From Bradyrhizobium nivariense (GTDB lineage Bacteria > Pseudomonadota > Alphaproteobacteria > Rhizobiales > Xanthobacteraceae): a stretch of 64,000 nt of DNA. The notes below the pieces were generated by a model, which was given only the letters and a program-made list of their open reading frames with translations, made no database searches and had not been told where the DNA came from. Positions 28,274 to 35,785 of the stretch are shown here, piece by piece. The DNA lies in assembly GCF_029846715.1 (NCBI RefSeq), contig NZ_JARVWW010000014.1:124001-188000 (forward strand), read 5' to 3'. Positions within the stretch are counted from its first letter, which is position 1; every line of letters begins with the position of its first letter. The translations under genes were made by a program, and so were the position numbers.

Positions 28274-28667
28274 GGTCGGCCCGAGGTCCTGGTGACCTCA
28301 AGACAAAAAACGCGAAAACAACCCCATGCACAGTAGCGGGCCATGTCCGGCGCGATGCGCGGTGGATTGTGCGAAGGCTTTGATGCGGCGAGGCAAATAA
28401 CGAACGCCGCGCAATCACCGCAGCGTATCGATGAGTCCGCGAAAACGCGCGGACGTCGCCGCATTCTCGACTGTCATTCCCCGCGACCCGGCTACGCCAA
28501 GGCTTCGCCGAAGTTGAGCTCCAGGGGCGCCGAAGCTTTTAGCGTAGGCGGCAGGCGGGGAATCCAATACGCCGCCGCCTCTCGGTTCAATAACAACCGC
28601 CTCGGAATACTGGATCGCCCGGTCGAGGCCGGGCGATGACAGCGTCAGATGGGGCTGGCAGCGCAGC
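28274..28667. other. 394-bp intergenic region with palindromic mosaic
   Basis: No frame here looks coding. The stretch 28469-28644 has outer ends CTGTCAT (28471-28477) and ATGACAG (28636-28642), and the right end also carries an internal GCCCGG/CCGGGC hairpin. This looks like a degenerate palindromic repeat. The preceding part contains an A-rich block (about 28303-28320) in otherwise GC-rich sequence, close to the PBP stop. I see no clear terminator or promoter. Confidence 0.5.
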
Positions 28668-29423
28668 CTAATCCTCGACCCCGTACCGGTGTAGATCATT
28701 GCCGTACGTGTCGAGCCACTTCTTGGCGCGCTCCATCGACGGGCAGGCTTTGCCGCAGACACGCCAGAATCGCGCCGAATGGTTCATCTCGATGAGATGC
28801 GCGACCTCGTGCGCGGCGAGATAGTCGAGCACGTAGGGCGGCGCGAGGATCAGGCGCCAGGAGAACGACAGCGAACCGGCCGAGGTGCAGGAGCCCCAGC
28901 GACTGGATTGATCGCGGATCGAGAGCCGCTTCACCTTGACGCCGAGGTCGGCGGCATAGGATTCCGCCGAGCGCTGAAGATCGCGGCGCGCCTCGCGCTT
29001 GAGGAAGTCGCTGACGCGACGGTCGGCATGCTCGGCGCCGCCGGCGACGCAGAGAATGCGTTCACCGCTGTCGCGCACTTCCGTCCACACCGTACCGCGC
29101 GTGCCGGCGCGATGAACGATGCGATGGGAAACGCCACGAAGCGGTATCACTGTGCCAGGCTGGAACGGTGCAGCCTTCGGCAAGCGACCGAGACGTGCCG
29201 CGATCCACGCGCCGTGGCGCTGCGCAAAGTCCTTTGCTTCGGCGAGCGTGCCGCGCGGCGGCATGGTGAGGATGGCTTCGCGATCGCTCGGATGAATTCT
29301 GAGCGTGTAACGGCGCGCGCGGCGATGCCGGCGCAGTCGAATCGCAAAAAATTGCGATCCATGGGTGATCAGGAGGGTCTTCGGTTCGTGGGGCCGCCGA
29401 TAGAGGAGCGCGCGAGTGGCCAT
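28668..29423 (-). CDS. YgjP-type (DUF45) zinc metallopeptidase-like protein
   Basis: Predicted metal-dependent hydrolase of 251 aa. The zinc motif is AAHEVAHLIEMNHSARFWRVCGK: HExxH plus a downstream His in NHS, as in YgjP/WSS1-related proteins. Upstream is the conserved SIRDQSSRWGSCTSAGSLSFSWRLILAPPYVLDYL, a signature of this family. The N-terminal part (FFAIRLRRHRRARRYTLRI) is a beta-rich domain also typical of it. The function in bacteria is not settled. The frame opens at 29507, but ATG 29421-29423 (MATRALLYRRPHEPK) gives the family length. It stands alone between a class A PBP gene and a structured intergenic stretch. Confidence 0.85.
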   Translation of the reverse strand: MATRALLYRRPHEPKTLLITHGSQFFAIRLRRHRRARRYTLRIHPSDREAILTMPPRGTLAEAKDFAQRHGAWIAARLGRLPKAAPFQPGTVIPLRGVSHRIVHRAGTRGTVWTEVRDSGERILCVAGGAEHADRRVSDFLKREARRDLQRSAESYAADLGVKVKRLSIRDQSSRWGSCTSAGSLSFSWRLILAPPYVLDYLAAHEVAHLIEMNHSARFWRVCGKACPSMERAKKWLDTYGNDLHRYGVED

Positions 29424-29724
29424 GTCTGTCAGTCCGGGGGGCAGGAGGGCGCCCGGATTCTGCCATAACCGCCGCCAGGGAAAGCGCTCGGCGCAAAAAC
29501 AAATCATTTGCCCAATATACAGGGGTCTGGCGTCCGGGAGACCCTACAGACTGGGGTTGGAACCGGCTTTTTTCGCCCTCGCTGGACGCATGCACCACCC
29601 CCAAGGGATGAGGTAAGACTCACTCCTACAAAGCTACCGCAATACCGCGAATCTGGAGGGAACTCGACCCTGCCGGAACCTCCGACAGGGCCTGGATTTT
29701 CGACGGGAAAGCCGAAAAACGCGA
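29424..29724. other. 301-bp non-coding region, candidate structured RNA
   Basis: No frame here has coding character. On the plus strand several hairpins follow one another. GGGTCT/AGACCC is at about 29523-29544. A short GGTT-GG-AACC is near 29556-29565. A bulged stem GGATGAG/CTCACTCC is near 29606-29627. A 10-bp stem with one non-Watson-Crick pair lies at 29668-29690 (CCCTGCCGGA with TCCGACAGGG, 3-base loop). GCGTCC (29530-29535) can also pair with GGACGC (29584-29589). This density suggests an RNA gene or leader, or a phaZ 3' end on the minus strand. I cannot name a family. Confidence 0.45.
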
Positions 29725-31053
29725 TTATTCGGCCGCGAGAGCCTGTAACGAGCTCGGATTCGCCGCCGAGACCATGAAGTCATGGATGCGCGGCACGATT
29801 TCCGATTTGAAGCGCGAGCCGTTGAACACGCCGTAATGTCCGACGCCCTTCTGGACGTAATGAACGCGGCGATGATCGGGAATCGAGCTGCACAATGTGT
29901 GCGTTGCTTCGGTCTGACCGAGCCCGGAGATGTCGTCGTTCTCGCCTTCGACCGTCATCAACGCGACGCGCGTGACCTTCGAGGGATCGACGCGTGTTCC
30001 ACGATGGGTCATCTCGCCCTTCGGCAGCGAGTGCTTCACGAACACGGTGTCGACCGTCTGCAGGTAATACTCGGCGGAGAGATCCATCACCGCGAGATAT
30101 TCGTCGTAGAAGTCGCGATGCTTGTCGACGAGGTCGCCGTCGCCCTTCACCAGATTGGCGAAGAGCTGCTTGTGGGCATCCATATGGCGGTCGAGATTCA
30201 TGCTGATGAAGCCGTTGAGCTGCAAGAAGCCCGGATAGACGTCGCGCATCATGCCCGGATGCGGGAACGGCACCTTGGTGATGACGTGATTGCGGAACCA
30301 ATCTATGCCGCGCTCCTGGGCGAGGTCGTTCACCCCGGTCGGGTTGCGACGGGTGTCGATCGGGCCGCCCATCAGCGTCATCGAGGTCGGCACGAAAGGA
30401 TCGCGCTGCGCTTCCATGATCGAGACGGCGGCGACGACGGGAACGGAAGGCTGGCACACTGCCAGCACATGAGTGTTGCCGCCGAGGACATGCAGCATCT
30501 CGATGACATAATCGATGTAGTCGTCGAGATCGAAGCGGCCGTCGCTGAGCGGCACCATGCGGGCGTCGGCCCAATCGGTGATGTAGACTTCATGCGCCGG
30601 CAGGAAGGCTTCGACCGTGCCGCGCAACAGCGTCGCATAGTGGCCTGACATTGGCGCTACGATCAGCACGCGCGGCTGCGGGCTGCGCAAGGGACGCGCG
30701 AACTTGCGATCGAAGTAGAGCAGGCGGCAGAACGGCTTTTCCCAGACCGGGCGGACCTCGATCGGGACGCGGATGCCGTTGACCTCGGTGTCGTTGAGAC
30801 CCCATTCCGGCTTGCCGTAGCGGCGCGTGGTGCGTTCGAACAATTCGCAGGCCGCGGCAACCGATTTGCCGACCTCGGTGCGCGCCCACGGGTTCAGCGG
30901 ATTCTGAAACAGCAGCTTGGTCGCGTCGGTGACCGCACGCGCCGGATTGAGAGAGGCCTGCGCCATCTCGTACATCCAGTACATCGGCGTCGTCAGGACC
31001 GGACTGCCTTCAGCCGCCAGGGGCGGCGCGCCGCCAAACTCACCAATAGGCAT
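29725..31053 (-). CDS. phaZ: Intracellular polyhydroxyalkanoate depolymerase
   Basis: Enzyme of 442 aa that mobilises stored polyhydroxybutyrate granules in the cytoplasm. The N-terminal PHB_depo_N-like region reads MYWMYEMAQASLNPARAVTDATKLLFQNPLNP, and the alpha/beta-hydrolase core follows. The nucleophile is a cysteine, Cys200 in LAVCQPSVPVVAA, as in intracellular PhaZ enzymes, not the Ser of extracellular depolymerases. Downstream, a catalytic Asp is likely in VEGENDDISG and the His in KGVGHYGVFNG. There is no signal peptide. The start ATG 31051-31053 follows AGAGGAA. The gene lies near the RegSR regulators, but nothing proves a link. Confidence 0.95.
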   Translation of the reverse strand: MPIGEFGGAPPLAAEGSPVLTTPMYWMYEMAQASLNPARAVTDATKLLFQNPLNPWARTEVGKSVAAACELFERTTRRYGKPEWGLNDTEVNGIRVPIEVRPVWEKPFCRLLYFDRKFARPLRSPQPRVLIVAPMSGHYATLLRGTVEAFLPAHEVYITDWADARMVPLSDGRFDLDDYIDYVIEMLHVLGGNTHVLAVCQPSVPVVAAVSIMEAQRDPFVPTSMTLMGGPIDTRRNPTGVNDLAQERGIDWFRNHVITKVPFPHPGMMRDVYPGFLQLNGFISMNLDRHMDAHKQLFANLVKGDGDLVDKHRDFYDEYLAVMDLSAEYYLQTVDTVFVKHSLPKGEMTHRGTRVDPSKVTRVALMTVEGENDDISGLGQTEATHTLCSSIPDHRRVHYVQKGVGHYGVFNGSRFKSEIVPRIHDFMVSAANPSSLQALAAE

Positions 31054-31174
31054 CGCTAAATTCCTCTTCGCATCGCAACATACTGCCGAATGCGTAATAT
31101 TGCGTCAATGCATGGCTCCGTACATCTACGTGGCCGAGGTGCCAAAACCGAGCTGAATCCACGAGAAAGTGACG

Positions 31175-31993
31175 TTATTCACCGCCTGACAGCAGCGAGC
31201 CCTGCATCCTGGCGCTGCGCAAAAGGGCAAGGAATGTCCCAAACGATGCAACCAGCAGCACTGCGTTGATGGCCAACGCACTCAGCATCAGATCGGTCCT
31301 GAAGGTGTTTTCGATCAGCAGCGCGCGCATCCCCTCGAACACGTAGGTCGGCGGCAGCGCCCACGCGACATATTGCAGCCAGACCGGCAGCACGCTGACG
31401 GGATAGTAGACGCAAGCGAGCGGCATGATCGCGAACATCAAGGTCCAGACGATGCTCTCGGCGCCAAGGCCGTTTCGCAGCACCAGGCCAGAGACGAAGA
31501 TACCGACCGACCAGCTCGTGAAGATCAGATTGCAGAAGAACGCGATCAGCGGCAGGCCGAGCGCATAGACGTTGAAGTGAAACAAAAACAGCGCGAGCAG
31601 CGTCATCGGGATGACGCCGATCGCGAGCCGGATCAGGCTCATGATCATCAGCGACAGCAGAAACTCGATCGGCTTCAACGGGCTCATCATGAGATTGCCG
31701 AGGTTGCGCGCCCACATCTCTTCCAGGAACGAGATGGAGAAGCCGAGCTGGCCGCGAAACAGGATGTCCCAGAGGATGACGGCGCCGATCAGGGTGCCGC
31801 CGGCACGCGCGAAGAAATTTGCATTCTGCGCGATATAAAGCTGAAGAAAGCCCCAGGTGATGACTTGCAGCGCGGGCCAGTAGAGCAGCTCGAGCAGACG
31901 CGGCCAGGAGGACATCAGCAAATACCAATAGCGCAGGATCATCGCGCCGATGCGATGGACGGAAATGCCGCGATGGAGGGAAAGCTCGCTCAT
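31175..31993 (-). CDS. ABC-2-type transporter permease
   Basis: Inner-membrane export permease of 272 aa with six hydrophobic spans typical of ABC-2 proteins: WPRLLELLYWPALQVITWGFLQLYI, GTLIGAVILWDILFRGQLGFSISFLEE, LGNLMMSPLKPIEFLLSLMIMSLIRL and others. The sequence SFLEEMWARNLGNLMMSPLKPIE matches the conserved ABC-2 amphipathic region. It overlaps the ATPase gene upstream by 4 bp (ATGA), so the two are translationally coupled and form a two-gene exporter. The substrate is unknown; lipids, drugs or polysaccharides are possible for this class. Confidence 0.88.
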   Translation of the reverse strand: MSELSLHRGISVHRIGAMILRYWYLLMSSWPRLLELLYWPALQVITWGFLQLYIAQNANFFARAGGTLIGAVILWDILFRGQLGFSISFLEEMWARNLGNLMMSPLKPIEFLLSLMIMSLIRLAIGVIPMTLLALFLFHFNVYALGLPLIAFFCNLIFTSWSVGIFVSGLVLRNGLGAESIVWTLMFAIMPLACVYYPVSVLPVWLQYVAWALPPTYVFEGMRALLIENTFRTDLMLSALAINAVLLVASFGTFLALLRSARMQGSLLSGGE

Positions 31994-32793
31994 CGCACCG
32001 CCTCCTTCGCGCCGTTCACCCGGCCGCGCGCGACGTCCAAAAACACCTCTTCCAGCGTGGTACGGTTGTAGCGGGCCATGATGGCTTCGGGCGTGTCGTC
32101 GTCCTCGATACGGCCGCGCTTCATGATGATGACGCGGTCGCAGAGCCGCTCGACCTCGAGCATGTTGTGCGAGGCCAGGAGGATGGTGGCGTTGTTCGCC
32201 TTGCGATAGCGCTCCAGATGGCCCCGGACCCAGTCGGCCGTGTCAGGATCGAGCGAGGCGGTCGGCTCGTCCAGCAACAGCAGCTCGGGCTGGTTGATCA
32301 GCGCCTTGGCAAGCGCAACGCGGGTCTTTTGCCCGGCAGAGAGCTTACCGTTGGCGCGGTCGATGAAATCGTTGAGATCGAGATCGTCGGCGAGCTTCGC
32401 GATGCGACCAGCGAGATTCTTCACCGCATAGAGCTTGCCGAAAACGGTGAGGTTTTGACGCACCGTGAGCCGCATCGGCATGTCGACATAGGGGCTTTCG
32501 AAATTCATCCGCCCCAGCACGGAAGCGCTTTCCTCAGGCATCCGATGCCCGAGCACCTGCACACGGCCGGAGGTCGGAAGCACGAGGCCCATGATCGTCG
32601 CGATGGTCGTGGTCTTGCCGGCGCCGTTGCCGCCCAGAAGGCCGGTGATGCTGCCGCGCGAAAGCGAAAAGGAGATGTCGTCGACGGCGCGGGTCTGCTT
32701 GTAGACCTTGACGAGGTGATCGACCGCGATTGCCGCGGAGAGGCTGCGATCCGCGACAGTCGGCCGACTTGAAGCCTTGTCATTCTCGGTCAT
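31990..32793 (-). CDS. ABC-2-type exporter ATP-binding protein
   Basis: ATPase subunit (267 aa). Walker A is GLLGGNGAGKTTTIATIMG, the signature KLSAGQKTRVALAKALINQ, Walker B ELLLLDEPTASLDPDTADW, and the H-loop ILLASHNMLEVERLCDRVIIM. The C-terminal tail (DDDTPEAIMARYNRTTLEEVFLDV) is the drug-exporter-type extension found in DrrA/CcmA-like ABC-2 proteins. The frame is open back to 33771, but everything before ATG 32791-32793 (MTENDKASSRPTV) is the reverse complement of regS and is not coding. It forms an operon with the permease and is divergent from regS with about 100 bp between. Confidence 0.92.
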   Translation of the reverse strand: MTENDKASSRPTVADRSLSAAIAVDHLVKVYKQTRAVDDISFSLSRGSITGLLGGNGAGKTTTIATIMGLVLPTSGRVQVLGHRMPEESASVLGRMNFESPYVDMPMRLTVRQNLTVFGKLYAVKNLAGRIAKLADDLDLNDFIDRANGKLSAGQKTRVALAKALINQPELLLLDEPTASLDPDTADWVRGHLERYRKANNATILLASHNMLEVERLCDRVIIMKRGRIEDDDTPEAIMARYNRTTLEEVFLDVARGRVNGAKEAVR

Positions 32794-32898
32794 GCTGGGC
32801 GTTCTTCTGCTATTGCAGCGGAGAGCGCAAGGCTTGTAATCCGGTGGTTCCGCGAGCCGCGCGCTTGTGATCGAGAAGGCACCGCCCCATTGGCCGAA

Positions 32899-34209
32899 AT
32901 GACCGAAATTGCCGCTTCCGACTTTCGCCCCGCGCAGCGGCATATCCGCCTGGACACGATCCTGCGGCTGCGCTGGCTCGCGGTGCTCGGCCAGCTCGCT
33001 GCGATCTTCATCGTGGCGCAAGGGCTGGAATTCAACGTCGAGATCGTCCCCTGCGTCAGCATCATCGCCCTGTCGGCGGCGCTCAATCTGGCGCTCCAGA
33101 CCGTGTCCAATCCGCTGCAGCGGCTGGAGCCGATGCAGGCGGCCGGACTGCTCGCGCTCAACATCGTGGAGCTGGCGGGTCTCCTGTTCTTCACCGGCGG
33201 ACTCCAGAACCCGTTCTCGTTCCTGTTCCTCGCGCCCGTGCTGATCTCGGCGACCGCCCTGCCGGCCCGCTTCACCTTCGGCCTCGGCGTGCTGGCTGTC
33301 GCCTGCGCCTCGGTCCTGTTCTTCTTCCATCTGCCGCTGCCCTGGGATTCCGACGATCCGCTGGTGCTGCCGCCGATCTATCTCGTCGGCGTCTGGCTCT
33401 CGATCGTGCTCGCGATCGGCGTCACCAGCCTCTACTCGTTCCAGGTGACCGAGGAAGCGCGGAAACTTGCGGACGCACTGGCCGCGACCGAGCTCGTGCT
33501 GACGCGCGAGCAGCATCTGACCCAGCTCGACGGCCTGGCTGCGGCCGCTGCGCACGAGCTCGGCACGCCGCTCGCGACCATCTTCCTGATCTCGCGCGAA
33601 CTGGAAAAGACGGTGAAGGAGCCGAGTTTTGCCGCCGACCTGAAGACCCTGCGCGAGCAGACGCAGCGTTGTCGCGACATCCTGAGCAAGATCACCCAGC
33701 TCTCCTCCACCGGCGCGCCATTCGACCGCATGAAGCTGTCGGAGTTGATCGAGGAGGTGGTGGCGCCGCACCGCGATTTCGGCGTCGATATCAAGGTGCG
33801 GATCGCGGTCGCCATCGTGGCCGAGCCGGTCGGTTCGCGCAATCCGGCGATCCTCTACGGCGTCGGCAACATCGTCGAGAATGCGGTCGATTTCGCCCGC
33901 ACCACGGTCGAGGTCAACGCGTGGTGGAACAAGGACACGATCGAGATCCTGATCTCCGACGACGGCCCCGGGATTCCGCCCGATATTCTGAACCGGATCG
34001 GCGAGCCCTATTTGTCACGGCGACGCAGCCAGGACGAAGGCGGCGGCCTCGGATTGGGCGTGTTCATCGCACGCACTTTGCTGGAGCGCACCGGCGCCAA
34101 GGTCTCGTTTACCAACCGGACCTTTCCGGAACACGGTGCGGTGGTCCAGATCACGTGGCTGAGAGAGCGTTTTGAGGCTATCGAGACCTTTGAAGAAACA
34201 ATAGGATAG
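32899..34209 (+). CDS. regS: Redox-sensing histidine kinase RegS/RegB/ActS
   Basis: Membrane sensor kinase of 436 aa that reads the respiratory quinone/redox state and phosphorylates RegR. Six membrane spans cover about residues 20-185. Between them lies the fully conserved quinone-site heptapeptide GGLQNPF (100-106). The phosphoacceptor is near His219 in AAAAHELGTPLATI, and the redox-active cysteine is near residue 258 in QRCRDIL. ATP-binding boxes are visible as NIVENAVDFA (N box), SDDGPGIP (G1) and GGGLGLGVFIARTLLE (G2). ATG 32899 is preferred over TTG 32890. The partner response regulator follows after about 100 bp. In Bradyrhizobium this pair controls nitrogen fixation and redox genes. 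Confidence 0.95.
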   Translation: MTEIAASDFRPAQRHIRLDTILRLRWLAVLGQLAAIFIVAQGLEFNVEIVPCVSIIALSAALNLALQTVSNPLQRLEPMQAAGLLALNIVELAGLLFFTGGLQNPFSFLFLAPVLISATALPARFTFGLGVLAVACASVLFFFHLPLPWDSDDPLVLPPIYLVGVWLSIVLAIGVTSLYSFQVTEEARKLADALAATELVLTREQHLTQLDGLAAAAAHELGTPLATIFLISRELEKTVKEPSFAADLKTLREQTQRCRDILSKITQLSSTGAPFDRMKLSELIEEVVAPHRDFGVDIKVRIAVAIVAEPVGSRNPAILYGVGNIVENAVDFARTTVEVNAWWNKDTIEILISDDGPGIPPDILNRIGEPYLSRRRSQDEGGGLGLGVFIARTLLERTGAKVSFTNRTFPEHGAVVQITWLRERFEAIETFEETIG

Positions 34210-34312
34210 GCCGCGACCTTGCGTCGCACAACAGGGCCGATCGACTATTGGCGGCCTTGGCACCGCCCGATTGCGCCGCCATATGTAGACGCGCTGGAGA
34301 GAGGACGACACC

Positions 34313-34867
34313 TTGAACGCCATCGCCGAACTGAACGAACAGACCGACCGCTCGTTGCTGATCGTGGAGGACGACAAGCCGTTCCTGGAGCGATTGTCGC
34401 GCGCCATGGAAACGCGCGGCTTTGCGGTGACGTCCTGCGACACCGTCTCGGACGGTCTGGCGCAGATCGGCAAGGCGGCGCCGGCATTCGCCGTGGTGGA
34501 TCTGCGGCTCGGCGACGGCAACGGTCTCGACGTGGTCTCGGCGCTGAAGAAGAAGCGCCCCGACGCCCGCGCGATCGTGCTGACCGGCTATGGCAACATC
34601 GCCACCGCCGTCACCGCGGTAAAGATGGGCGCGATCGATTATCTCTCCAAGCCCGCGGACGCCGACGACGTCGTCGCGGCGCTGCTCTCGACCGGCTCGG
34701 ACAAATCCGAGTTGCCGGCGAACCCGATGTCGGCCGACCGCGTGCGCTGGGAACACATCCAGCGCATCTACGAGATGTGCAACCGCAACGTCTCGGAGAC
34801 GGCGCGCAGGCTCAACATGCACCGGCGGACGTTGCAGCGCATTCTGGCCAAGCGCGCACCGCGGTAA
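34313..34867 (+). CDS. regR: Redox response regulator RegR/RegA/ActR
   Basis: DNA-binding response regulator of 184 aa. The receiver domain starts LLIVEDDKPFLERL, the phosphoacceptor is Asp63 in FAVVDLRLGDGNG, the switch Thr is in IVLTGYGN, and the Lys is in YLSKPADADD. The C-terminal Fis-type HTH NVSETARRLNMHRRTLQRILAKRAPR matches the RegA/PrrA/ActR class almost verbatim. The start is TTG (34313-34315): no ATG lies between it and the receiver core, and GAGAGGA precedes it. It probably shares a transcript with regS. Confidence 0.95.
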   Translation: MNAIAELNEQTDRSLLIVEDDKPFLERLSRAMETRGFAVTSCDTVSDGLAQIGKAAPAFAVVDLRLGDGNGLDVVSALKKKRPDARAIVLTGYGNIATAVTAVKMGAIDYLSKPADADDVVAALLSTGSDKSELPANPMSADRVRWEHIQRIYEMCNRNVSETARRLNMHRRTLQRILAKRAPR

Positions 34868-34890
34868 TTCTGCCATCAACCATCCATCAC

Positions 34891-35025
34891 CGTCATCCTG
34901 AGGTGCTCGCCTTGCAAAGCAAGGCGAGCCTCGAAGGACGACGGCCCGGCTGCATCCCGGCCGTGCATCCTTCGAGGCTCCCCACCCCGCGCGTTGCGCG
35001 GCGTGGCTCGCACCTCAGGATGACG
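34891..35025. repeat. Palindromic intergenic repeat, 16-bp perfect arms
   Basis: CGTCATCCTGAGGTGC (34891-34906) is perfectly inverted at 35010-35025. Inside are a CTCGCCTTG/CAAGGCGAG-type hairpin and a CCTTCGAGGCTC block. It matches the elements at 25314-25443 and 52248-52364 and sits between the convergent regR and mmcB genes. Confidence 0.82.
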
Positions 35026-35047
35026 GGGCGGCAATTCGGACTTTGCG

Positions 35048-35539
35048 CTACTCCCAAAAATCCGCATGCCCCTGCGGATCGACCAGCCGGTTGATCCGCA
35101 GTGCCGCCGCCATGCCAAATCGCACCGTCATCTGCTTGCGCGTGGCCGCAGCGAGCTTGTGCTCGGGCGCCTCGCACTGCAGATGCGCGCCATAGGCATC
35201 CGCGATGATCAGGCCGGTGTCTTGCGGAAAGATCTCGCAAGGCAGATCCTGCGTGAAGGCAAAGAACAGCCGGTCGCAATGCGCGCGGTATTCGTGCCAT
35301 TTCTGATCGGCGCGCAGATCCTCCACTGACGACTTGATCTCGACGATCCAGATCTCGCCGCGATCGTTCAGGGCGACGAGATCGGCGCGCCGCCCCGACG
35401 GCAGCGGCAATTCGCTGATGCAGGTGAAGCCGAGCGAGCGCAGCAACCGCGCCGTACCGCGCGCGATCGCCAGCGCCGTCTCGGATTGGCGGCGGTCCGG
35501 CGGCGGCACCAGGGTGATGTTGCGGGCGGGGTTGTCCAT
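35048..35539 (-). CDS. mmcB: MmcB-family DNA repair protein
   Basis: Protein of 163 aa of the MmcB family, linked in Caulobacter to survival of mitomycin C damage. The core reads GFTCISELPLPSGRRADLVALNDRGEIWIVEIKSSVEDLRADQKWHEYRAHCDRLFFAF. This is a restriction-endonuclease-like pattern: a Glu/Asp early (SGRRADL) followed by the IVEIKSS motif, i.e. (D/E)xK of the PD-(D/E)xK fold. A nuclease activity is therefore plausible but is inferred. The start ATG 35537-35539 precedes MDNPARNITLVPPPDRRQ. It is an orphan gene flanked by two palindromic repeats. Confidence 0.87.
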   Translation of the reverse strand: MDNPARNITLVPPPDRRQSETALAIARGTARLLRSLGFTCISELPLPSGRRADLVALNDRGEIWIVEIKSSVEDLRADQKWHEYRAHCDRLFFAFTQDLPCEIFPQDTGLIIADAYGAHLQCEAPEHKLAAATRKQMTVRFGMAAALRINRLVDPQGHADFWE

Positions 35540-35566
35540 GGGGGGAGATTAGCCGATTCCTCCGTC

Positions 35567-35706
35567 GTCGTCCTGGCGAAAGCCAGGACCCATTACCCCA
35601 AGCGGCCGTTGGAGCACGAACTGCTCACCACGCATCTTCGCCACATTGCTGCCTGGGGTAACGGGTCCTGGAGCAGCGCTCGCTCCGCTCGCTTGTCCAG
35701 GACGAC
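35567..35706. repeat. Palindromic intergenic repeat, GTCGTCCTGG arms
   Basis: GTCGTCCTGG (35567-35576) is inverted as CCAGGACGAC (35697-35706), and inner blocks GGACCCATTACCCC and GGGGTAACGGGTCC also pair. It is the same family as 4495-4630. It lies upstream of the first GH13 gene and accounts for the open frame that extends before its real start. Confidence 0.78.
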
Positions 35707-35785
35707 GGCGGAGTGCGGAACCGCCCTCGCCCTCAACACTTATCACGCAGCCGCCGGCCCGGGCGGAGCATCGAGGCTGCGGCGC

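Noticed and set aside
29692..29708. CTGGATTTTCGACGGGA resembles the 5' end of tmRNA
   Set aside because: No acceptor 3' part with a T-arm and no tag-coding sequence can be found around it, and the following bases are the phaZ coding end. Treated as chance similarity.
29508..29777. 89-aa plus-strand frame between the YgjP-like gene and phaZ
   Set aside because: It overlaps the phaZ end in antisense, is Pro/Arg-rich without a motif, and lies across the hairpin cluster.
32794..33771. N-terminal half of a 593-aa frame joined to the ABC ATPase
   Set aside because: This part is the reverse complement of regS; the ATPase has a normal start at 32793.
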